The notes under the pieces: generated by a model
Seen by the model: only the letters and a program-made list of their open reading frames with translations
Told to the model about the DNA's origin: nothing
Databases searched by the model: none
Program-made: the position numbers and the translations under genes
NCBI GenBank assembly: GCA_963708455.1
Contig: CAVPSQ010000010.1
Span: 1,364,001-1,428,000 of the forward strand
From: CAIMUS01 sp963708455
Lineage (GTDB): Bacteria; Pseudomonadota; Gammaproteobacteria; Competibacterales; Competibacteraceae
DNA length: 64,000 nt
Reading direction: 5' to 3'
Shown: in pieces, positions 57,038 through 64,000 of the stretch
Position numbering within the stretch: position 1 is the stretch's first letter
Layout: each line of letters begins with the position of its first letter

Positions 57038-59902
57038 ATGGTAGACAGCAATCGCAAAGTCCTGATCATCGGCTGGGACGCCGCCGACTGGAAAGTTATC
57101 AACGCCCTGATCGAGCAGGACAAAATGCCCCACACCGCGGCGCTGATCGAGCGCGGCGTGATGGGCAATCTGACCACTCTGCAACCGGTGCTCTCGCCGA
57201 TGCTGTGGACCTCCATCGCCACCGGCAAGTGGCCGTTCAAACACGGCATCCTGGGCTTTTCCGAGCCGACCCCGGACGGCGCCGGCGTGCAGCCGGTGTC
57301 GCAGCTCTCCCGCAAGACCAAGGCCGTGTGGAACATCCTCAATCAGGAAGGCTACCGCTGCAACGTCATCGGCTGGTGGCCCAGCCATCCGGTGGAGCCG
57401 CTCAACGGCGTCATGGTCTCCAACCATTACCACACTGCCCTCGGACCACCGGAGCAGCCCTGGCCCATCGCCCCCGGCATGATCCACCCCAAGCGGCTGG
57501 AAAGTACCCTGGCCGAACTGCGGCTCAATCCCAACGAACTCGTGCCCGAGCAGATCCTGCCCTTCATCCCCAAGGCCCTGGAAATCGACCAGGACAAGGA
57601 CCGGCGCGTCGCTTCGGTGATGAAAATTCTGGCTGAATGCAGCACCGTCCACGCCGCCGCCACCTGGCTGATGGAGCACGAGCCCTGGGATTTCATGGGA
57701 GTCTACTACGACGCCATCGACCACTTCTGTCATGGCTTCATGAAATACCACCCGCCGCGGCGGGACCATATCCCCGAAAAAGACTATGAGCTGTATCACG
57801 GCGTGGTGGAGGCCGGCTACCGCTTCCACGATTTGATGCTCGGCGCCATGCTACGGCTGGCGCCTCCCGACACTACCGTCATCATCTGCTCCGACCACGG
57901 CTTCCATCCCGACCACCTCCGACCGCTGCAGATTCCCAATGAACCGGCAGGACCGGCGGTGGAGCACCGCGACCTGGGCATGCTCCTCATGGCGGGACCG
58001 GGACTGAAGCGGGACGCGCTGATCCACGGCGCCAACCTACTGGACATCACCCCCACCATCCTGACCCTCTACGGCCTGCCGGTGGGCGAGGACATGGACG
58101 GCAAACCGCTGCTGGACGCCTTCGAGCAGCCGCCGGAAGTTAAAACCATCCCCAGTTGGGACGCCGTTCCCGGCGCGGATGGACGGCTCTCCCGCGAGCA
58201 GCAATTCGATCCTCTGACTGCCAAGGAGGCGATGGACCAACTGGTGGCTCTGGGCTATATCGACAAGCCGGACGAAAACCGGGAAAAGGCGATTGCCAAC
58301 ACCCTCCGGGAGATGCGTTACAACCTGGCCCGCAGCTATATGAACGCCGGCCGGCACCGCGATGCCCAGCCCATCCTCAAGGAACTCTACGAAGCCTATC
58401 CCGACCAGTACCGCTTCGCCATGTCTCTGTCCCTGTGTTATCGCACCCTGAACGAGGTGGCGGCGCTGCGCGCCCTGATCGAAAAAGTGACCCTCGACCG
58501 GCAACAGGCGGCGCTCAAGGCGCGGGAAGATATCCAGACTCTCCAGGAAAAAATCCGCAAGCGGCAACAGGAAGCCGGCCAACTCAAGGAACAGGATGAA
58601 ATCGACTTCGAAGTTCTGACCGACGAGGAACGAAACAAATACAACGAATTACGGTTGCTGACCCGGTTCAACACCTTCGATCTGGACTATGTCATGGGCT
58701 GGGTGCTGACCGCCGAGGGTGACCACCAGGGCGCACTGGTGCACCTGGGGCGGGCTGCGCAGGTCGAGCACCGCTGGCTCGGCCTGCATCTCCAAATCGG
58801 CCAGGTCTATCTCGTCCTGCGCCGCTGGCAGGACGCCGAAGCCGCCTTCCGCAAGGCCCTGGCGATCGATCCGCTCAATCCTCATGCCCACCTGGGTCTG
58901 GCCAGGGCCTGTCTTCCCCGGCGCCACACCGAGGAAGCCGTGGAGGAAGCCCTCGAAGCCGTGCGGCTGCTCTACCATAATCCCCTGGCGCATTATGTGC
59001 TGGCGCAGGGACTGCTGCGTCTCAATCAATATCCCCGCGCTGCCGAGGCCCTGCGGGTAGCGGTGGCGCTCAACCCCAACTTCGAGCGTGCCCACCGGCT
59101 GCTGGCGCGGTACTACCATCGGGTCACCCGTGAAGAAGATAAATCTCAGGAGCACTGGCGGATGGTCAAAGAGATCCGCGCCCAGGGTAAGAGTAGCGCC
59201 AAAGGAATCGAAAGCATCGCTCCGGATCTGGCCGAACTGGCGCCCGACGTAGACCAGGAAGGCCAACAGCTCGGCTTTGACGCTGCGCCCGCGCCGGTGG
59301 TGGACAAAAGCGCCGTGCCCGACGACCCGGCTGAATGTATCGTCATCGTCGCCGGTCTGCCCCGTTCCGGCACCTCGCTGCTGATGCAGATGCTCGCCGC
59401 CGGTCGGCTGCCGGTGCTTAGCGACGGCAAGCGCGCAGCCGATAACGATAACCCCAAAGGCTATTTCGAACTGGAGGCCGCCACCCGGCTGCGGCAGGAC
59501 CGGGACTGGCTGCAAAACGCCAAGGGCAAGGCCGTCAAAATCGTAGCCCAGTTGCTGCCCTTTTTACCCAAAGAGCACGCCTACCGGGTGGTTTTTATGG
59601 AGCGGGAACTGAACGAGGTATTGAAATCGCAGCAGGTCATGCTGGACAACCTGGGCCGGGACCGGGCCAAGCTGAGCGATGAACAACTCAGGCAGGTCTA
59701 TCGCCAGCAGTTATGCCAGATCAAGGTCTGGCTGGCCCGGCAGCCTAACATCAAGACTCTGTTCATCGGTCACCGCGACGCCATTCAGGACCCGGCCGGT
59801 GTAGCCGACAGAGTCAATGCCTTTCTGGGTGGAGACCTGGATGTGGAAGCTATGGCCGGTGTCGTGGATGGTTCGCTCTACCGGCAGCGGGTGGTTGTCT
59901 AA
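57038..59902 (+). CDS. Alkaline-phosphatase-like / TPR / sulfotransferase-like fusion
   Basis: 954 residues. Residues 1-385 are a type I phosphodiesterase/phosphatase-superfamily domain (IIGWDAADW, the LSPMLWTSIATGKWPFKHGI active-site Thr/Ser loop, YDAIDHFCHGF, ICSDHGFHPDH). Residues about 425-690 have TPR-like helices (AEAAFRKALAIDPLNPHAHLGLARA, AAEALRVAVALNPNFERAHRLLA) with a Lys/Glu-rich coil at about 490-520. Residues about 766-954 have the P-loop VIVAGLPRSGTSLLMQM, typical of sulfotransferase-like nucleotide-binding folds. No signal peptide; cytoplasmic. The substrate of either enzyme half is not set. I know of no characterised protein with this domain order. Confidence 0.85.
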   Translation: MVDSNRKVLIIGWDAADWKVINALIEQDKMPHTAALIERGVMGNLTTLQPVLSPMLWTSIATGKWPFKHGILGFSEPTPDGAGVQPVSQLSRKTKAVWNILNQEGYRCNVIGWWPSHPVEPLNGVMVSNHYHTALGPPEQPWPIAPGMIHPKRLESTLAELRLNPNELVPEQILPFIPKALEIDQDKDRRVASVMKILAECSTVHAAATWLMEHEPWDFMGVYYDAIDHFCHGFMKYHPPRRDHIPEKDYELYHGVVEAGYRFHDLMLGAMLRLAPPDTTVIICSDHGFHPDHLRPLQIPNEPAGPAVEHRDLGMLLMAGPGLKRDALIHGANLLDITPTILTLYGLPVGEDMDGKPLLDAFEQPPEVKTIPSWDAVPGADGRLSREQQFDPLTAKEAMDQLVALGYIDKPDENREKAIANTLREMRYNLARSYMNAGRHRDAQPILKELYEAYPDQYRFAMSLSLCYRTLNEVAALRALIEKVTLDRQQAALKAREDIQTLQEKIRKRQQEAGQLKEQDEIDFEVLTDEERNKYNELRLLTRFNTFDLDYVMGWVLTAEGDHQGALVHLGRAAQVEHRWLGLHLQIGQVYLVLRRWQDAEAAFRKALAIDPLNPHAHLGLARACLPRRHTEEAVEEALEAVRLLYHNPLAHYVLAQGLLRLNQYPRAAEALRVAVALNPNFERAHRLLARYYHRVTREEDKSQEHWRMVKEIRAQGKSSAKGIESIAPDLAELAPDVDQEGQQLGFDAAPAPVVDKSAVPDDPAECIVIVAGLPRSGTSLLMQMLAAGRLPVLSDGKRAADNDNPKGYFELEAATRLRQDRDWLQNAKGKAVKIVAQLLPFLPKEHAYRVVFMERELNEVLKSQQVMLDNLGRDRAKLSDEQLRQVYRQQLCQIKVWLARQPNIKTLFIGHRDAIQDPAGVADRVNAFLGGDLDVEAMAGVVDGSLYRQRVVV

Positions 59903-59935
59903 ACAACCACCCTTGATGAATACTCAATGGTAGAT

Positions 59936-60055
59936 CACCAGCAATTCCCGGCCTATTGATTTATAAGGATTTTTTCTGTACCAATAATGATACATGTTGA
60001 ACAAATATCTTTTAAAATCAAGTTATTGAAAAAAATTGACCGGGAATTGCTGGTG
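59936..60055. repeat. MITE-like inverted-repeat element, AT-rich centre
   Basis: Perfect 16-bp inverted repeats CACCAGCAATTCCCGG at 59936-59951 and the complement at 60040-60055 enclose about 88 bp of AT-rich sequence with no gene. No target duplication is seen. It could be a non-autonomous element or a stable terminator between convergent genes. Confidence 0.55.
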
Positions 60056-60080
60056 TTTGGCGTTTGAGTGAAGCGCATAG

Positions 60081-60680
60081 TTAGTTTTTTTTAATAGACT
60101 TTTTGACGCTCAACAAACCGATCAGACCTGCAATCATCAACCATAGCGCTGCTGGTTCGGGAACCGTCATGATAGACGACGCATACCCGGTCGCACGAAT
60201 TTCGCCAAACCAATCAATATAAATCGGCCCACGTACTTTATTCGTAAAGGTACGAGAATCAGAACCACTGCCGGCTGTATATTCAAGACCTCGCAATAGA
60301 CTAAATTGAACCAGAGCGGATGCTGTTTCATCTGGTCCAGACACTGAGGTTATAATTAACCAATTCCAATCATATTGAATGGTATAGCTTAAAATTTCGT
60401 TCGTAGGATTAAACCCTCCCGCAGCCAAATCAACACTTGCACTGTCCTTAAAAATGACAGCTTCTCCTGGGAGCAAAGCAACTGCGCTTCCTGACACCTG
60501 CGTACATTGTTGTGGAAAGCCTGAAACTTCAAACCCAGGATCCACGGAAATAATTGTAGCACTGGCGCATATTTGCGCATTCACCATCGCTCCATTTGCA
60601 ATGCTCGCAAATAGTAATGGAGTAGAAAAAAATAACATCAAATAAAAATGCCACAACGTGCACAAAAATTTTCGATACAT
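60081..60680 (-). CDS. PEP-CTERM exported protein
   Basis: 199 residues, AT-rich relative to neighbours. A signal peptide (FLCTLWHFYLMLFFSTPLLFASIANGA), a beta-rich body and the PEP-CTERM tail (TVPEPAALWLMIAGLIGLLSVKKSIKK) are all complete. It is an exosortase substrate by that tail. The body has no known domain. It is convergent with the phosphatase fusion gene. Confidence 0.85.
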   Translation of the reverse strand: MYRKFLCTLWHFYLMLFFSTPLLFASIANGAMVNAQICASATIISVDPGFEVSGFPQQCTQVSGSAVALLPGEAVIFKDSASVDLAAGGFNPTNEILSYTIQYDWNWLIITSVSGPDETASALVQFSLLRGLEYTAGSGSDSRTFTNKVRGPIYIDWFGEIRATGYASSIMTVPEPAALWLMIAGLIGLLSVKKSIKKN

Positions 60681-60878
60681 TTTCTTCTTGCCCTTCTATA
60701 GTCATCTACTCAGCGTAGTATAATTTATCAAAGTAAAAAATACCAGATAGATAGAAAATGTTATAGGAATCAATCAGTTTTGTAAAGCATCAGATTGCAG
60801 AATTCCTGGGAACAGAGTGTATTATAATGATTTATGCATAGGACGTCACCGTTCACTCCCCTCGCCCGCTTGCGGGAG

Positions 60879-62345
60879 CTGTCCATTACACACATCTCTA
60901 ACCGGTTGATTGGGAATGGAGATCAGACGCCAATTGCATACCCCAGGCAAGGTTGCGAGCTCGCTGTAGGCCGATCCAGAGGGCTTTGGGACCGGGTGGC
61001 CCATCATGCTTGCGCCCCAAATGGCCGCCCAGTTGGGCGATCCAACGGAGCATGACGGGCAGCGACGGTGGGGTCACCGGCGGCGGCCGGCGGTGAATTG
61101 CGACGTAGACGGCCTGCCATTCGGCCGGGTCCAGGACTGCATCACAAGGCAGGTCGGGGGTGGCCCGCCCCAGCAAGGTCAAATACTGAATCCGCCACGC
61201 GATGATCAGATACAAGGCTAAGGCCGGTTCCAGCCGCTCCAGGGTGCTCAGTTGCAACGCTTCCACGCGGCAGCCGGTTTTGAAAATTCTGAAAAAAACC
61301 TCGATGCTCCAACGAGTTGCGTACCATTGGAGCAACTCGGCCGCTGGGGCGAGAGTGTCGGCCGGGCGGTTGGTGAGCAGCCGCCAGTCGAGCGGCTCGA
61401 CATCCGCTGGCGGGGCTTCTTCCCGCGCCCGTAACGCGGTCACGGTGACCGCTTCGCCACCCGTCGGTTGCAGGGTCACGCGTTCCGCGCGGACGGTCAG
61501 CACCACCGGCCGGCTGGGCCGTCCCGGCCGGGCGGGCAGGATGAAACGGACTTCACCCAACACCGCGCTTTTCGCCAGCCGGTCCCAGAGTTTATCACCC
61601 TCCGCCAGGCAGCGGTTGTGGGTGGCCCGAACCAGCCAGTCGATGCCCGGCCAGCGGCCGGCACGCACCATGAATTCATGAATATCGCATTCCCGATCGG
61701 CGATATAGACCAACCGGGTGTCCGGCAATGTGGCGGCCAGTTCCGCGCACCGCTCAAATCCTTCCAGCCAGCGCATGCTCTCTTTGGCCTCGATGGGCCA
61801 GTGGCGTTTGTCGTCGCCAAAGGTCTTCCGGTCGCGTGCCCACAACCACGCATCCAGCACTCCCAACGGCACCCCGTCCGGGGTCACCGCCAGGGTAGGA
61901 TGCACATACACTCCGTGCTGTCGCAAATAGCTCAGCGGTCCCAGACCGCCAATTCCCGGCTGGGACGTGAAATCCAACTCGGTCGTGTCCTGTACGCACA
62001 GCACCACCCGATGCGCCCGCATCCGCTCGACGCTACCGTCCCAGTGCGGCGCCAGCACCGATTCCCAGTCGACGTTCTCGTGCGCCAGCAATCGATACGC
62101 CGCTTGCGTCTCCGCCCAGCCCCCGCACGCCACCGGAATGCTCGCGCCAGGCTGCGCGCCCAGTTGTTGCGCTACCTGCACCAGCCGCCGGTTCAGCCGG
62201 GCATCGCCCAAGTCCGCTCCCGCCAGTTCCGCCGCTGCCCAACTTCCCGCCGCCGTGTCCGTCATCACTTGTACCTCAGTCGTCTGCATCTACCTCCCTT
62301 AGATGGAGGCGGCGGTTCGTTCTACAAGATGTGTGTAATGGACAG
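60879..62345 (-). mobile_element. IS4-family insertion sequence, complete, with 10-bp target duplication
   Basis: 1467 bp with perfect 19-bp inverted repeats (CTGTCCATTACACACATCT). Flanked by direct CTTGCGGGAG at 60869-60878 and 62346-62355, a 10-bp duplication as expected for IS4. The flanks joined without the element equal a dispersed palindrome (48 bp identical to the reverse complement of 54991-55038), so the empty site can be reconstructed. Confidence 0.96.
60898..62289 (-). CDS. IS4-family (Tn5/IS50-like) transposase
   Basis: 463 residues. An N-terminal DNA-binding region similar to Tn5 transposase (GDARLNRRLVQVAQQLGAQPG). Catalytic DDE: VLCVQDTTELDF (Asp), LVYIADRECDIHEFM (Asp), and the YREK motif YATRWSIEVFFRIFKTGC (Tyr-2-Arg-3-Glu-6-Lys). 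The gene fills almost the whole element and is intact. Confidence 0.95.
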   Translation of the reverse strand: MQTTEVQVMTDTAAGSWAAAELAGADLGDARLNRRLVQVAQQLGAQPGASIPVACGGWAETQAAYRLLAHENVDWESVLAPHWDGSVERMRAHRVVLCVQDTTELDFTSQPGIGGLGPLSYLRQHGVYVHPTLAVTPDGVPLGVLDAWLWARDRKTFGDDKRHWPIEAKESMRWLEGFERCAELAATLPDTRLVYIADRECDIHEFMVRAGRWPGIDWLVRATHNRCLAEGDKLWDRLAKSAVLGEVRFILPARPGRPSRPVVLTVRAERVTLQPTGGEAVTVTALRAREEAPPADVEPLDWRLLTNRPADTLAPAAELLQWYATRWSIEVFFRIFKTGCRVEALQLSTLERLEPALALYLIIAWRIQYLTLLGRATPDLPCDAVLDPAEWQAVYVAIHRRPPPVTPPSLPVMLRWIAQLGGHLGRKHDGPPGPKALWIGLQRARNLAWGMQLASDLHSQSTG

Positions 62346-62425
62346 CTTGCGGGAGAGGGGTGGGGGTGAGGGCGGAGAGGGGACTGGATGATTACGCGGG
62401 AGCTATACAATAGCACCGGATTCAC

Positions 62426-63700
62426 TCACAGTTCTGCGTTAATCACGCGGCGACGGTATGGGCGCAGAACCTTGTGTAGAACCCCAATCTGTTCGACCCC
62501 ATCAGCGTAGCTCGACAACTGACCAGCAGCACGCAACATGAATGGGGGGTTGCGTGCTTTTCCCTGAGCGACTAGCCTGACATTCGTGCCAGCAACCAAG
62601 CCCATCCCTGCCTCAATACAGGCGTTTACATTGTCATCTGTAATGTCAGCCAAAACCACAAACGCCTCGCAGACCTTCTTCATGATTGCTAAATGCAAAG
62701 ATTCCCCTTGGATCTCGTTACCCACGATCGTAGGCATGCCGGTAATTCTTTCGATGAGGTGACGGATCGGGCCACCTGGAATAACCGCGCTGGATTCGAG
62801 ATCCATCGCGCAAAAGACGTACTGAGGCTTCGATGGTTCCCGCCAATCGTCCCAAAGGGTATCAAGGGCAGAGACCACGGATTTAGGACACTCGCTCGCA
62901 TCGGTCTCCATACGCAGCCAGTGGTCATCTGGGCCATCTACACGTTTTAAGCGCGGGTCCACCACTGCTACAGTGGGGATACCTAGTTGAGTGGCCCAAT
63001 CCATCTCACGAATAAAGTATTTGTAGGGGTCTACGTCCGCTTTAGCTTCCTCAGTACCCCGGAAAGGAATGATTCCGACAAAAGCTCCGCAACTGGCGAT
63101 GATCCGCTCTACCCGGTTACCGGTGCCGAATCCCTCTTGGTCTTTGGCATCGCCAATCAGGCGGAAACCTAAATCTGCTAAGGAAGTGCATACAGCACGC
63201 GCACTCGTGCTATCGGCGGTTTGCCAGGAACAACTGATGTAAACGTCACGTGCTGTAGCGGGATTCGGGAGTTTCTCCCCGGGGTAGAAAGCCCGTATAA
63301 TCGCTAGCGCCGAGTCGGCATCGAGGCACGCTTCTGGAATATCAATCCAGGTAGTACCCTTCATAATACCTTTGACGTTGGCGTCGCCAAGGCGTAATGC
63401 CACAACCCGAAAGCCTTGGTGATTGGCGCTTTCGTCCATCGCGCAGTTGTATTCTTTCAGGACCCAGCCGCGGTCAAGCGAGTCGTTTGAGGCAACCAGT
63501 AAAACCCCGCGGCAACGCTCGATCGCTCTCTGGAGATCGGTCGCGAGGAGTGCCCCACCCGCAAGCTCCCTGGCATCGTACCAGACTCTAAAGCCAGCCC
63601 TCTCAGTGAGCCAGCGGTTTAGTTGCGCAACAAAAACATGATCCTTGTGCGCGTGGCTGAGAAACACGTCGAAGTCTCGCTTGTTAATTGGAAGTGTCAT
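62426..63700 (-). CDS. TIR / TIR-like / deoxyribosyltransferase-like protein
   Basis: 424 residues. Residues 9-130 form a TIR domain (FDVFLSHAHKDHVFVAQLNRW; catalytic Glu candidate E83 in DRGWVLKEYNCAMDE). Residues 151-250 form a second TIR-like domain (RDVYISCSWQTADSTSARAV; E232 in FIREMDWATQLGIPTVAVVD). Residues about 292-424 resemble a nucleoside 2-deoxyribosyltransferase-like fold (FVVLADITDDNVNACIEAGMGLVAGTNVRLV). TIR domains of bacteria often cleave NAD or make cyclic ADP-ribose as phage-defence effectors, and NDT-like folds bind nucleotides, so self-regulated NAD degradation is a guess. ATG at 63700 has no strong ribosome binding site. Confidence 0.8.
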   Translation of the reverse strand: MTLPINKRDFDVFLSHAHKDHVFVAQLNRWLTERAGFRVWYDARELAGGALLATDLQRAIERCRGVLLVASNDSLDRGWVLKEYNCAMDESANHQGFRVVALRLGDANVKGIMKGTTWIDIPEACLDADSALAIIRAFYPGEKLPNPATARDVYISCSWQTADSTSARAVCTSLADLGFRLIGDAKDQEGFGTGNRVERIIASCGAFVGIIPFRGTEEAKADVDPYKYFIREMDWATQLGIPTVAVVDPRLKRVDGPDDHWLRMETDASECPKSVVSALDTLWDDWREPSKPQYVFCAMDLESSAVIPGGPIRHLIERITGMPTIVGNEIQGESLHLAIMKKVCEAFVVLADITDDNVNACIEAGMGLVAGTNVRLVAQGKARNPPFMLRAAGQLSSYADGVEQIGVLHKVLRPYRRRVINAEL

Positions 63701-63728
63701 GCTATGGTTTCCGAACTTTAGGCAGGCG

Positions 63729-64000
63729 TCAATCGGTCTTCTTGCCTTTAAGCGGCAGGCGGATGGTGAAACAGGCGCCCTGGCCGGGAGTGGACGTCAC
63801 GGCGATCGCGCCCTGATGCTGCTCGGTGATGATGAAATAGGACACCGACAACCCCAGACCGGTGCCCACGCCCGCCGCCTTGGTGGTATAGAAAGGCTCG
63901 AACACCCGCCGGCGGATGTCCTCGTCCATACCGGGACCGGTGTCCTCCACCTGAATGACGGCATCTTCGCCCTGCCGCCGGGTGCGCAGAATGATGCGGT
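63729..64000 (-). CDS. Sensor histidine kinase, C-terminal part (cut by window edge)
   Basis: About 90 residues of an HATPase_c domain: VEDTGPGMDEDI (G1 box), FEPFYTTKAAGVGTGLGLSVSYFI (F and G2 boxes) and the end HQGAIAVTSTPGQGACFTIRLPL. The 5' part lies beyond 64000, so partner domains and the response regulator cannot be seen. The stop codon is at 63729. Confidence 0.93.
   Translation of the reverse strand, partial: RIILRTRRQGEDAVIQVEDTGPGMDEDIRRRVFEPFYTTKAAGVGTGLGLSVSYFIITEQHQGAIAVTSTPGQGACFTIRLPLKGKKTD

Overview
The window looks like one contiguous piece of a GC-rich gammaproteobacterial chromosome. UvrD, the 16S-tRNA-Ile-tRNA-Ala-23S-5S operon, AmpG, ExoIII, NhaR, MsrB and a CbiMQO cobalt transporter are all of gamma type. 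A GH57 glucan enzyme, a crotonyl-CoA carboxylase/reductase and CHAT/TIR proteins hint at a Competibacter-like or Chromatiales-like lineage, but that placement is inference; the rRNA genes would settle it.

Layout. Positions 1-6.1 kb: uvrD (minus), an IS1595-family element just upstream of it, then hpf-like, rtcB and dksA-like genes. 6.2-10.2 kb: a class I-like HMG-CoA reductase gene cut in two by an IS1182-family element with a CTAG target duplication, then an enoyl-CoA hydratase. 10.4-15.5 kb: an accessory strip with a MazEF-like pair, a DinJ antitoxin with a broken YafQ toxin, an ATPase with a TOPRIM/DUF4435-like C-terminus, truncated PIN-toxin and antitoxin pieces, an AT-rich beta-helix protein and a transposase remnant. 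15.6-30.1 kb: mepA, msrB, a lipid-binding/SDR fusion, a TPR protein, a cobalt/nickel locus (NicO, CbiM, CbiQ, CbiO), and a DUF4331, PEP-CTERM, polysaccharide deacetylase, GH57 cluster. 30.2-35.5 kb: a complete rRNA operon on the minus strand with promoter, boxA and terminator. 35.6-45 kb: ampG-xthA, a broken VapC, a 103-bp MITE, nhaR, a second HPF, beta-carbonic anhydrase, a heptanucleotide tandem repeat, and a crotonyl-CoA carboxylase/reductase fused to a CBS pair; then a CFA-synthase-like methyltransferase. 45-50.4 kb: a 1195-residue CHAT/NB-ARC/TPR protein with six almost identical 120-bp repeats, BrnTA and an unknown gene. 50.5-54.9 kb: an AttEFGH-like ABC exporter with an AttH/CrtC-fold protein. 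55-60.7 kb: PEP-CTERM proteins (one broken), a GNAT-like/small-protein pair and an alkaline phosphatase/TPR/sulfotransferase fusion. 60.9-64 kb: an IS4-family element inside a dispersed palindrome, a TIR/TIR-like/deoxyribosyltransferase-like protein, and the 3' end of a sensor kinase.

Themes. Carbonic anhydrase beside crotonyl-CoA carboxylase/reductase suggests local CO2 supply for an ethylmalonyl-CoA-type route, with AMP/ATP-type sensing by the CBS pair. Three multi-domain proteins (CHAT/NB-ARC/TPR, triple-domain TIR, ATPase-TOPRIM) are candidate defence or cell-suicide modules. Many genes carry single-base frameshifts and the intergenic regions hold several families of palindromic repeats and three intact insertion sequences, so the genome is either decaying in its accessory parts or the assembly has residual indel errors.
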